Part shown: positions 1-14,025 of the stretch, one piece after another | How positions within the stretch are numbered: the stretch's first letter is position 1 | How the letters are laid out: every line of letters begins with the position of its first letter | Origin: Margaritifera margaritifera | Taxonomy: Eukaryota > Mollusca > Bivalvia > Unionida > Margaritiferidae | NCBI GenBank assembly: GCA_029931535.1 | Contig: JAQPZY010001660.1 | Coordinates: 2,319,001 to 2,383,000, forward strand | Length of the DNA stretch: 64,000 nt | Direction of reading: 5' to 3' | Program-made: the position numbers and the translations under genes | The notes under the pieces: generated by a model | Told to the model about the DNA's origin: nothing | The model's input: only the letters and a program-made list of their open reading frames with translations | Databases searched by the model: none

Positions 1-143
1 AGAAAGAGGACAAAGAATCTGTGGGCACAAAGGAAGAGAGTTGGGTGATCTTTGGGCATATCCAATGCCTGTTGTAACCACCTGTAGATGTTCAGTCTGT
101 TCAATACTGGGGCCTGATCCATCTTCAGCTTCATTATGGATTT
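1..143 (-). CDS. EPG5: EPG5 exon (truncated by window edge)
   Basis: The acceptor GTGCTACACAG is followed by KSIMKLKMDQAPVLNRLNIY, RWLQQALDMPKDHPTLFLCA and HRFFVLF, still open at base 1. LNRLNIYRWLQQALD followed by DHP is a strong EPG5-type signature. The C-terminal part of the protein lies outside the window. Confidence 0.88.
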
Positions 144-3100
144 CTGTGTAGCACAAATAAGTAGGAGTTATACCAGTACTAAATAGAGACAGAATGAGAA
201 AGACACACCTTGGTCTCCAGATTTCTGTATGATAAAATCAATACAACATCAACTTCCATGAAAGGAAAATACAGTAAAACCTCCAATTGCAACCACCCCA
301 GAATAAAACCACCACCCAATATCAACCACAGTTGTTTAGTCACATTTACAAAGTCAAAGTCTAAACTTATCCTCTGAAATGATACCACTTCCCAATTTAA
401 ACCACCTTTATCCCAGTCTAAATGGGGGTCTTAATTGGGAGATTTTACTGTAAACAAGATTTAATTTTTTTAACTTTCTTACCCCAGTCATAAAACATGA
501 AAGTTTTGTATAGTAGACCTACATATCTACACCAAAGCTGCATATACCCAAGAGTTTTTTCATTTATTCCTCAACGTCCTGCCTCCATCACCTGGAATGG
601 ATTGAGATTTCCAGATAGTTATTCCTCATGGTCCTGCCTTTATCACCTGGGATGGATTGAGATTTCCAGATAGTTATTCCTCATGGTCCTGCATCTATCA
701 CCTGGGATGGATTGAGATTTCCAGTAAGTTATTCCTCATGGTCCTGTCTTTATCACCTGGGATGGATTGAGATTTCCAGATAGTTATTCCTCATGGTCCT
801 GCGTCTATCACCTGCGATGGATTGAGATTTCCAGATAGTTATTCCTCATGGTCCTGCGTCTATCACCTGCGATGGATTGAGATTTCCAGATAGTTATTCC
901 TCATAGTCCTGCCTTTATCACCTGGGATGGATTGAGATTTCCAGATAGTTATTCCTCATGGTCCTGCGTCTATCACCTGCGATGGATTGAGATTTCCAGA
1001 TAGTTATTCCTCATGGTCCTGCCTCTGTCACCTGGGATGCATTAAGATTTCTAGATAGTTATTCCTCATGATCCTGCCTTTATCACCTGGGATGGATTGA
1101 GATTTCCTGATAGTTATTCCTCATGATCCTGCCTTTATCAACTGGGATGGATTGAGATTTTCAAATAGTTATTTCTCATGGTCCTGCCTTTATCACCTGG
1201 GATGGATTGAGATTTCCAGATAGTTATTCCTCATGGTCCTGCCTCTGTCACCTGGGATGGATTGAGATATCCAGATAGCTATGGACATCAAGAAACCATG
1301 ACTTCAATTTCAACATTGGTATTCGGTAAAAATCTGCTTGGCAGACATCAAGTGCCGAGGAAGAATGTTGCATCTGTGTACTGGGTGAACAAATTTGTGG
1401 ACAAATGAAGAAAAAAAGCAACATGTATGTACACTGTAAAATTTTGATGTAGACATATATTTTGGTGGTACATGCTGGATATCAAATTTGAAGCCATCCT
1501 GGCTGAGAGCTGTCACTGCACTTTCAGGAAGTTGGTTCCAATGAGCAAATGTCTGGGGTGCAAAATGGATGCTGGAAAACTTTTACCCTGCATTAATACA
1601 TGAAGAACTTCGGTTAGTGGCTGTATCTTGCAGATCGTATTGATGTTGGGCCTGGGTGGTACATACATGGTGCTGCCACTAAGTTATTAACAACTTTAAA
1701 TAATAAGGTAATTTCTGTGCAGATGTAACATTGTTGTAATGATTGTCATTGCTGGGTGTCAAGCATGGCAGAAAAACTGTCAGGATGCTACATGTCGTAT
1801 GGCATATTTAATACAAAACAAGCTGAATTCCTCTGAATATGTTCAACCTGCTTACAATTAGGTCTTGTGATATGGGTTCCAGATGGTGGATGCATATTCC
1901 TTGTCCCCTACTCATGAAACTGTCTGGGCACCAAAACTGAACTCATGTTCACATTTTAAAAATCTGATTCTCTATAACTCCTCTTCAAGTCGGGATACAT
2001 ACCAAATTTCACTGATATCATGATATTCTAAGATGATTTTTCAATTTGTCATTTTGAGTCCCTTTTCAAATTTTGGACTTAAACTGTTTTGTGATTAAGG
2101 GGCCAACTTTGGTCTTACTAAGCTGAAGTGGACCCTCTTTTACTTTTAATGGGCAATTCCTTAATTTACGTTTGAGGAATCCCAGCACACTTGAAGATTT
2201 CTTGGTGATGTTGTTGATATGCAGGTTGTACTTCAAGTTGTCACTCAGTACTCCTCAAAGGTATGGATGATACATAACATTAAGAATTTACACCTCCATG
2301 GTCTAGGTGTACTGCTGCTTAGATATTTTATTGGAGAACTGCATGATGGCATATTTCTTGATGATCATCCCAATCACATATCAAGTTCATAAGTCTCCAT
2401 TTTAAATAGTGTAGGTGGATTCATGTTACTTTATTCACATATGCACACAAGCATGTGCACAGACAGGCAAAATTACATAATGTTGATCATACTTTTAACC
2501 TTTGAATTTTTTTGCAAAGTTTAGTGATTGCAGCATATCTGTAAATACATTTTTCACAAATTATGTATCAGCAAAATATACATTGTATTTATATAAAGTG
2601 CATTATATATGCAAATTCAAATAATCATGTCACAAGTTTAGTTTCCAACATAAATTGGCAAACATGCCTGGGCTGAGAAAATCCCATAGGTCGACATCTG
2701 GGATAAGTAAAATTCTTGGGTAGGCTAGTGAAACTTTCTAACATGCTTCTCCAAGTTAGTTTTTGAAAATATGAAAAAGTCAGGCAATCATAGATTTCTT
2801 ATTCTGATCCACAACGAGCATATAATTCAACTCAACTGTAAAATCAGTTGCTTTCACTAATGAATTATATTAACTTAGAAAAATGTCACTATGGTCAATA
2901 GATTTGATCAACAGGCCTATCTACTGCCACCTGTACTCAAAAGAACACCTGCCAACCTATATTACAAAGCTCCTACCACACTGTCACAAGGTGTTGACAC
3001 TCACTTAACAGTCAAGATCAAAGAGGTCACTTGGTTCTGCTGACCCTGGCACTATTCAGCTGTAGTCCTGTACCAGGACATGGGGAATTTTTGGGGACAA

Positions 3101-6100
3101 ACCCACATCTTCACACTGTTGAAATAGAGGTTTAACCTGCTAAGACTCTGCACATGCTGGTAAATGTCTACTCTCAACTGATAGTTTCATAACTTGTACA
3201 ACCTTTGTCTAACAAAGGGAGTAATCCCAGATCATGACTGATAATAATGCAGTACTTAATACTACATATGCAAGTTGCATTTGGCTGCTGAAGATGAAGA
3301 AGATACTAAATGTATGGATCAAGTAGACCTTTGTTGGTTGTACAAAAACTAGCTCAGTATAAAAAGATGTATTATACAGTAGTATTTTAGATGGCCTTAA
3401 GTAATTATGAAATTAACTAGAGAACATTCATTTTAAAAGATTAACAGAATATTAATTGAACAACTTATATGCAATCAAAAATATAACATTTTCATTACTA
3501 GTAATATTCAGCTCATATACTGCTAGTTAAAAATTAGGGTTATACATGTTGTACGATTACAGCTTTGGCAAAATGTTAAAATTTGAGAAACTGATATTAA
3601 CTGATTATTTATCAAATATTAGCTTCTAAATGTTATTACAAGTTGTAGATAAAAAATAAACAGAATATTTCTGTCAATTAATTATGTTTTGTTCTATAAA
3701 TTTAAATTAAATTAAAATTTAACATTAAATTTAAACAAAGTAACTCACTCGACAATAAAGACTGAATTTTTTATGTTACTTGAATCCACAGACAAGCAAT
3801 AAATTCAAAATCACTTAAAAATGTGTAGACTGTGCATTTTCTTACACTACTCTTAGTTGAACATCTATCCCCAAGTGTCATGACATAGAACAATATGGGA
3901 AAAAGTACCCTGTCATTAATTGCCCATAAAGTAACAGCTGAATGAATACTTAAAAATGTATCCAATTTACACAGGTTGAAGATCAAGGACTCATCTTATC
4001 AAAAACATGAAGAAATGGGTATGTTGGTGACTTAATTTTTTTCAGTATGACAAAATTATTGAGATCACAGTGGTTTTCACAACAGAAAGACTGTGCTGTC
4101 AATTTACTGCAGGTTATAAATTGTACCAAATTTCCAGAGGTTTCATATACTTTTCATTGACTTATTTTGTTTCATAGAACTGTTATTGCGATTATTAAAA
4201 TTGTATAAGAATTTTTCTTTTTCATTATCTGATAAGAGAAAGAAGTTGCAACCATGTCATGTTATGTCCAATCTCTCCCAGAGTTCATAGTGCTATACAC
4301 CATGGTAAAAGTAACATCATACTGATGACATCATCATGTCATATCAAGGTACACAGTAAGCATTGATTTTACAAAAGTGGATTACCTTGAGGGCTTGATC
4401 GATTCCTATCTTGGCTGAGGATAGCAATTCCTCCTGTATCATGGACCATAGTTTTGTCTGCTCCTCATACAGCCCCTCAACATGGAGGATCACATAGGCC
4501 AGCCAGCTGAATTCTGGGAAGGACCACTTTTCCATGAAGGAGGGAAGGGTCACTCCTGATGTCACCCAGCTCATGAGAGAAGTTACCAAACCTTGAGGTT
4601 TCTCTTCAGACATAAATAGCTGCAGGAAAAAGGGTATTTTGAAAGGAAAAAAAAGTTCCCCATACATATTTTGTCACACATTTGTAAGGTTACAAGGCTA
4701 TATCATTACTTGAAAACATCTCCATGTAGATGATAAGGGTCACTTCAATTATCACCCAGATGATGAGAGAGTGTTAAAGGTCAAATTACAAACAGTCCCT
4801 TCCTGGTTCATCATTTATAATAACTCATTTTCTATCAAAATTTAAATATTCCTCTTTAGTGTCCAACATAGAAAGGTGTGTGTGGTGCAGTCATTCCAGT
4901 AACCCTTTGTGAAAAAGTAGGGATAAAGTAGAGCTACTTTAAAACAAGAGTCCCTCTAAGGGACTGAGACTCTACTATCTGAGAGATTTTCCAAGAATTC
5001 AAGATAAAATCATTTCTTCTTTTTAACCGCTTGATGTAAGATCAGCACCATTTTCATTCATTTAGAACAATCTAGACACCATTAGAAAACTATTGGTGAA
5101 AACACCATGTTGATATGACCATCCATTCAGGAGAATTCGAGACAAGATATTCAACATGTTCATTGTGGCAGACATATTTGAGTTCAGATCAGCACTATTT
5201 TCATTCAAGAAAACTAGATGACATCACTAGTCTTTTGGTGAAAACCTAATATCGATATGAATTTCCATTTAGGAGGAGTACCTATAACAGGATTTTCAAG
5301 ATAGCTACCATGGTGATCACACTGGATGTCAGATCAGCACCATTTTTATTTAGTACCAACTCTATATCATAAGTAGTCTTCTGGTGAAAAAAATGCTGTT
5401 ATGACATTCCATCTAGGAGCAGTAGTGATAAGATTGTCAAGATGGCGACTATGGTGGCGATATTGGATATCATATCGGCATGATTTTTATTAAAGACCAA
5501 CTAGACACCATAAGAAGTTTTCTGGTGATAACTCCATGCTGACATGACCTTCCATTCATCAGAAGTAACAATAAAAAGATTTTCAAGATGGCTGCTGTGG
5601 TGGCCATATTGGACGTCCAGGCAGAACCGTATTCATTTAGAACCAACTAGGTATCATAAGAAGTCTTCTGGTGAAAACCCCATGTCAATATGACCTTCCG
5701 TTCAGGAGGAGTCATGATAACAATATGAAATGACCAAAAAGGGCACATAAACCTTAAACACTCAGCTCCACATCATAGGGACCATACCTGAATTTGTTTC
5801 ACTATGGCCATTCATTCAGTGTGTAATTGATTTTCAACTTAAAATTGAAAAAAGTAGGGACAGTAGGGACAGTTTGGAAAAACTAGGGATAGTAGGGCCA
5901 ATTTGGAAAAAGTAGGGAAAAATAGGGAGTCTGACGAACAAGTAGGAAAAACTGGGGCCACTGGAAAGACTGGAGGTTCAGAGATCCATGCATACTCTAT
6001 AATTTACTCTCTTTAACCCATGATCCATACCGCCATGGTAACTCACCATACTTTACCAACCTACGTCTCGTATGTGCTGCGATATAGTGGTACAGTTAAC

Positions 6101-9100
6101 CTTGTATGTGTACTGGGTGAAGTGACTACCTAGTCTTATCTGTGCAGACCTTTATCCCACATGATGAGTTAATTCAGACCATACCACTGGTGATGAAACA
6201 TGTAGCCAAAACCTTAATCAGCAAAATTAGTTTGTGAAATATTACTCATAATCTGCAGTGTACAGTCAAGTCCAGTTCTGTTGTTAGAGAAGAATAAGAT
6301 TAGTTAAAAAATAAACAAAAGCAATTGTTCAATTTTTAAAAAATCCACTCTGAGTTGAATTAATGAGCCAGTGACCAACTTATAATGTGTGCACACTGAA
6401 TCTAAGATTGCAAATATTTACCTCATGCTTCTCCTTGAAAATTCTAATAAGATCATCTGCCATCCCTTTGTAAGCAAAAGATGATTTCACAAGTACATCC
6501 AAGGCACAGCAGCAATTTCTGAAATATGAATACATGTATAAACTGTAAAATCTGTATGAAAAGTACATACATGAAAATAAGCATATACAGAAAATGAGTG
6601 CAATTGGACCTTACTGTATTCTTGTGGCAAATATAAATTCATATGTATGTGTGATAAGGAAAACAAAATTTAAGGCATAAAAACCTTTTCTTTTAATGTT
6701 TGCTCTGTTCATTACTAAGTGCAACCCATGACTATATATCTATTGTTCACATTCTGCCTTTTCCTTCATAAAGTTGTATATTTTCCTTAATTTAGCCATC
6801 TTTAAGTCATATGCTTTACAAACAAACTGAAAAACAAACACCAGAAATGCAAACAGAATTCTTTATTTGTAAAAGAACATTGAAACATTATCATTTAAGT
6901 GTTCTTTATTGGCAAGCAAGGATATAATTCAACCTGGTTTATCTACCTAGACATTGTACTTACCAGGCTCATCAATACACAATCGTGACAATAAATCTAT
7001 TAATTTTCCATATAATATTCGTGAAAATTTATAATTTTCATTAGTACCAGTATATGAAGTATGTGGTCAGAGAGAAAAAACAATTATTTTTTTGTGTCCA
7101 GATATTTAGATCAATGACAGTACCCTGCACCCTATATTAACAAATGCTAGAAATGTGAATCCTGACTATTTTGCCTTCTTTAATGACACCTCTCCAAATT
7201 AGGTCTTCTAAGTTCTTTGAGAACAAGACAATTAATCTCAGAAACTACAAATGCATCCATACAATAAAAATTCTTTCCAAATATAAATGTATAATTAGTA
7301 TGTATTGTCTCTTGCTCCAAGAACATGTTAATATAAACCTATTTACCAAGTTTTATTGAAACTGGATGAGAAATAGAGTCTCTAGATCTAGACAGGTAAC
7401 AAGCTCAGCCAATCAGATGAAAAATTATCTCATTGACATGTACAGATCTCACTTATTATTGAACCTAAGACAATGATGATATAAGCTTGCTTGTGAAATT
7501 GGAGCAAAATTTAATCAAAATTCACTCATCAAAGTGGTAAAAAACTCAGCCAATCAGGTACAAGATATAAATATTGTAGATTTTACTCATAATCAAACTC
7601 ATCTAAACTCTTGATGATGTAAGTCTATTTAACAAGTCTGATCAAAATCTGATTAGAAATATAGTTGCTAGAGTGCTCATGACCTCAGCCAATCAGATGC
7701 AAGATCACATCATAAATATGTGTGGATCTTGGTCATAATCATACTCAACTGAGATCTTGATGATTTTAATCTACTGACCAAGTTTAATCAAAACTGGGTT
7801 GGAAATACAGTCTCTAGTGTGGTAACAAGCTCAGCCAATCAGATGAAAGATCATCTCATTTATATGCATGGATCTCACTCATACTGGAACTCATTGAAAT
7901 CTCAATTACATAAACACATATTCCAAGTTTGATCAAAGTCAGATCAGAAATATGGCTTCCAGAGTGGTAACAAACTCTGCCAATCATCTGCAAAATCAGC
8001 TTGTTAATATGTGTCAATCTCACTATTTGTCAAACTCATCTGAGATCTTGATGATATAAGCCCAGATTCCAAGCATGATCTCTAAATCAAATCAGAAGCA
8101 TGGTTTCCAGAGTGGTATCAAACTCAGCCAATCAGATGTAAGATCACCTCATTAATATGAGTGAATCTTGCTCATTATCAAACTTGTCTGAGATTTTACG
8201 ATATAAACCCATATTCCAAGCTTGATCAAAATTAGATCAGAAATATGGCTTCCAGAGTGGTAAAAAGCTATTGTTGATGGACACAAGACAGACAAAGAGC
8301 AGGGTCATACCATAAACTCTCTTGACATTACAGCCAGGTTAGTTAAAATAGGGGTGTAACTTAACATAGATGTCATAAAAACATATCCTTACATCAAGGT
8401 TTGATCTCAATCCATTCACTTGTTCTCAATACTGAGAGGAACCAGATAAAAAGTCTACATTAATCAGAGGCATTAACTCTATCAAAGGATGATGCTGAGA
8501 AAGGTACTCAATCCCAATGTAATTCCTATCAATCTTTTTTAGCAACCTTGATCTCTAACAATCCAGTCTTAATTGAATTATCACATATAATCAACACATG
8601 AGATGTACATACATATCGAAAGATGGACTGAAAGACAAATGAACAAAAGTAAATTTAAATACCCCCCCCCCCTCCAGAATATGGTAGGGGCATACAAACA
8701 AGGCCAAGTAGCGTAATTTTACCAATGGAGACAATATGATAGTTCTTGATATGCTTAGAAAATTCTATGTGACACAAGTTTTATCAGTCTGGCAGCAATG
8801 TAGTACTGCCCATGCTATCTCTGACTCCCGAAGTTTCCCTCTTTTATTTAATTGTAAAAATTGCTGCAATGAGAGCCTAGGCATATAAAAGGTTTATGCA
8901 GGCTGACACTTCAGAACTATGAATGCCCCCACCACAGTATATCCCATCATGTAAAGCTATATTTATAAGGCAGTAACCATGTTATATCCCAGTGTGTAAA
9001 CCTATATTCATAAGACAGTAACCATGCTATATCCCATTATGTAAAGCTATATTCATAAGGTAGTAAGCATGTTATATCTCATTATGTAAAGCTATATTCA

Positions 9101-12100
9101 TAAGGCAGTAAACATGTTACACATTCTTTGGAAGTGTTAAAACTCAACATGTGTTGGACATCACTATTTCAAAACTGTATTCTAAATGTAATCTCATTCA
9201 TCCAGTTACAAATGTATAGTAGGATCAGATATTTTTGAAGGACTAAAATTGTGCTACTTTGCATCTGAAGCTATTGTAGTGGGACACAAGTTTTGGGTTT
9301 GTTTTAATTTTGTGGATGTTTTAAATCCACAAAATAAACAAGTTTAAAACCTGAACAAAATTGTATTATTTTCTAGTAATTACCTGTCCTGCCACCACTT
9401 TGGTAAGGACATAATAAGCTTGGTCCACAAGCTGAGGACTGAAAACACCTTCTCTTCACTGTCTGATGAAGCTACTGATATCTGACTCTGTACAATGAGG
9501 AAACAAAATTATCACAAAAAATATCACACAAAATATCACAATCCTATGACAACAATCCAAGTACTGTGAATAGTGATGGCTTGGAGGATTCAGATATAGT
9601 ATATTAAACAAAATCCAAGGGATGAAAAATCCAAGTATTGACGTGGCTTGGAGGGTTCAGGTATATTGTATTAAACAGAATCCCAGAGATGAACATAACT
9701 GTGAGATATTCATTATCATGTTCCTTGTTTTATGATCAAACAAAAATACCAGTATACCTCTAAATGAATGTCATCTGAATTATAAATGTTTAAAGTCTAT
9801 TCATTTCTTGATTTCTTACCAGAGAATTTATTACAAAATTCATAAAATAATTTGATAGAAAAATGTAAGCAATTACCTTTAATTAAATTATTCTGTATTA
9901 AGCACTAATTGAGGGCGGTAACTGCTCTGAAACTAATCATTTCCTTTGAAGATCAGAATTTGAATTATGTTTCATTATATTGCTAGACTGGCTTTCCAAG
10001 GCCAAAAGGCCAATTGAGCTAATTAAAAAAGTGCCTCATTCTTAGTAACACAAAAAGGAGGCAGCATGCCGTAGACTTGGGGGGATTTTAATCCCTCCAA
10101 GTCAAAACACTGCCTGCCACAGAATTAAAACTGCACCACATATCCATCTTCAAAATCAACACTAAGGATGCCACTTATCCTTGAACTGTTTAATACCAGA
10201 TTTTCTATTAATAAATGACAATTTATCTCAATTTATTTAACAAATGTACTTATACTGTAAATGTATGGTACAATGTGGGTTTTTTCCAAAATAACACTCA
10301 AGGGATCATCCCACTAAATTTTTCACATAAATATCATCAACTTCTGCAATTAACCAATTGCCAAACGTCAAAGTCAAACATGTGCTGATACCCCCATGGG
10401 CTGCTGACCAATACTATCATCAGAAAAGGTATTAGGCATTATGATATGAAAGGCACAATGGTAAGCTTGACGGACATTCTGGTGAAATGTCTGTCACCTA
10501 TCTGACTGGCACTATATAACATATACAAATTTAAATGCGCATAACTTCATAATTTTTCGAACATTTTTTGTTACATTTGTAGTATATACTTAACATTCCT
10601 ACTAGTTCAAATTGATGTAATTGTCAAATGAAACAATTCTAATTTTGCATAATGTGGCATGCTAATAAATAGGCATAATTATATCTGCTATTCTGGCAAT
10701 CGGTTAATTGTATTTATTGTAGACTCCCCAGCTTAGTTTTTAAACTATGTCTAGGCTACCAAGTTAGCTACGGATGACCAGCAGGGCAAGATACTAATAA
10801 ATAAGAGATTGCTGACCTGTATCATACTGAGGTAAAGTTTGGTGACTGGTCCTGGGAACTCATAGGACAGAAGACTTTGAGCCATTTTGAAGTATGACTC
10901 ATCAGCCTGAAGTATGGCTTGAAGAACCGATCTGAATCTGCAAAACAAAAATGTAAATTTATCCTATCCAATACAGCATACTGAAAATTTCTGACCTATT
11001 AGGAAATGTAACAAAAATTTGATTAGTCAAATATAACTAAACGTTTGGATAAGTCAAATGTAAAACTTTCTCAGTAATGTTGCTGTCATTGTAACAGAGA
11101 GAAGCTCTGTGTAATGTAATGCCATGGATAATTCCATTTCCAACAACGTTTCTGATAAAACTTTTTTTAATTTTTTAAAATGTGGATAACGAGTTTGCAT
11201 TTGGCAATTTTAGGACATTCCTAATGGAAAATTAAGTTTATCTGTGTAGTGACCAAAGAATATTGTTATCCCCAAATTTCTGCATTGTTGAAACATGGAA
11301 CATTTTTTAAGCATCAATCCCTATGTTGTTTTTATTGCAAAATCAGTGTTTTCTGGATACTGTTGATGAACAAGAGTCCCTCTAAGGGACTGATGCTCTA
11401 CTGGCCAAAACGAATTTCCATGAATCCATGATAGGACCCTTTCTTCATTTTAATTGCTGAATATTGAAACCATCTCTGATATTCTTGAGCAATAACAAGA
11501 TTTTCAAATTGGCAGCAGTGGCAGCCATATTGAATGTAAGAGTGGCACCATTTTCATTTATGACCGACTAGGCATCATTAGAAGTCCTTTGATGAAAACC
11601 CCATGTCAATATGACTATCCAATCAGCAGGAGTAGCAATAACAAGATTTTCAAGATGACCGTTGTGGCAGCCATATTGGACATAAGATTGGCACCATTTT
11701 CATTTAGGACCAACTTGATATCAACTAAAGTCTTTTGGTAAAACCCACATGTTGATGTGGCCATCCATTCAGGTGGAGTAGCAATAACAAGATATTCAAG
11801 ACGGCCACCATGGTGACCATATTTGATGTCAGATTGGCATCATTTTCATTGAGGCCCAACTAGACACCATAAGAAGTCTTCTGGTGAAAATCCCATGTTT
11901 ATATAAATGCATTTGCAGCCATATTAGACATCAGATTGGCACCATTTTCATTCAGGACTAACTAGACATCATAAGTCATTTGGTGAAATCCACATGTCGA
12001 TATGACCTGCCATCTAGGAGGAGTTTCGATAAAAAAACTTTAAAGAGGTCAGATCAGCACCAATTTCATTTAGGACCAACTAGACATCAAAAGAAGTCTT

Positions 12101-13929
12101 CTTGTGAGAACCCCATATCAATATGACTTTCCATTTAGGAAGAGTATGGATAACAAGATTTTCAAGATGGCCACTTTGGCGGTAGGGTAGGTGTAGCCTG
12201 GTTTATAATTTCTGAGATGGTGCCTATCAAAGAAATATAATTATACTTGTAGTACCCCAAAAAGGAATGAGTGTTCCTATCCCCCCCCCCCTCCCCATGG
12301 TATTTTTTTTTTTCCCGGAAATTCCATGACATTAAAACTATGCGAGCTCTGGTTTTTGTCCACGAAAATAAATAAAGTTTGTTGAAATGTAACCTTAAGC
12401 CATAATTATGTATGTGCTTTCAACAGGGAGCAAGTGGTTTAGAGGGCATACCAATAAAATACTTAATACAGACTATTTTTGTTACAGTGTTCTTTTTTTT
12501 TTACAAGATAACAGTAAAATTGTATCATTTTTTATGTTAAAATTACACTGGTTATGGAACAGTACCAACATATGAGAATGCATGTAAATCTGTATGTGTT
12601 TACGTGTTTATTTGAATAGCTATACACATAAAAATTAGTATAAATTTTTGGTGAATAAAAATACCCAGCATACTGTAGATACCTACCTGTCATTCTGCAG
12701 CAGGTATTGAGGACATTCATAATAAAGAGGCACTGTGTAGTATAGAATACACAGGATAGGTCTGAAGTGATATTGCTCCACCAGGATCTGTAAAACTGGC
12801 AGGCCATCTTCCAGAAAAGAGCTCACACTGAAATTACACAGAATCCCCATAACTTCACATCCAAACAATTGTTTGTGATAATTGTCTCTTTGTTTAAATT
12901 TGTTTTATTTCTATGTGTATGTATTAGGATCAAATACTGTTATTTGTAAAATCAAAAGGAATTCATTACAGCAAGGTGAATGGCTTTTGTAGCTAGGGAG
13001 GACTGAATTTGTGAGGTAGTGGATGTACACTCCTAACATATTATGATTGGGTAACATATCTGAAGAAAAAAAAACAAGGTGAATAATATTACACATGAAT
13101 AATATAATATAATAATATTACACATGAATAATATAATATAATAATATTACACATGAATAATATAATATAATAATATTACACATGAATAATATAATATAAT
13201 AATATTACACATGAATAATATAATATAATAATATTACACATGAATAATATAATATAATAATATTACACATGAATAATATAATATAATAATATTACACATG
13301 GATAATATAATATAATAATATTACACATGAATAATATAATATAATAATATTACATGAACTGCTTGTAGCAAGAGGTATATTGGCATATTCAATGAGTTTC
13401 ATACATTTCATGCCAAATGAAAAAGATTTGATACTGTATCTATTACATAACACTTTAGATTTTGCATCATGATAGGATGTTGCTATGCAGTGTGTTGCTA
13501 AGTGTTATGCCACAATATGGCAAAAACGATTTTTATAATGTGAAGTTAAGACACTAATAAAGGTGAATGCTATGTGAACAAATACAAAATAAACATTCCT
13601 GTGTGTTAATAAATAGTCTGTCCATCCTTAATACTCACTCATGCCCATATTTGGTCAGCAACAGAGCTGCAGCACAAGCTACCGAGTTCTTTTCCTTTAT
13701 CCCCTTGCTGATGGGCAAGAGAGCATCATCGTTACTTAAATCTGGAATACCACTCTGTGCATCAGCCAATCTCTGATCAGTTAGTGGAAGAGAGGATCTG
13801 TGGAGGTGAAGCTTCAGAAGCAAATCCCAACACCAGTTGTTAAATTCCTGTTCATTGGTCAATTGCTGATTAACTCCTGATACCATCTAAGAAGTATACA
13901 ATTAGAGAGACATCTCACTGTATTTGATT

Positions 13930-14025
<96 letters not shown>

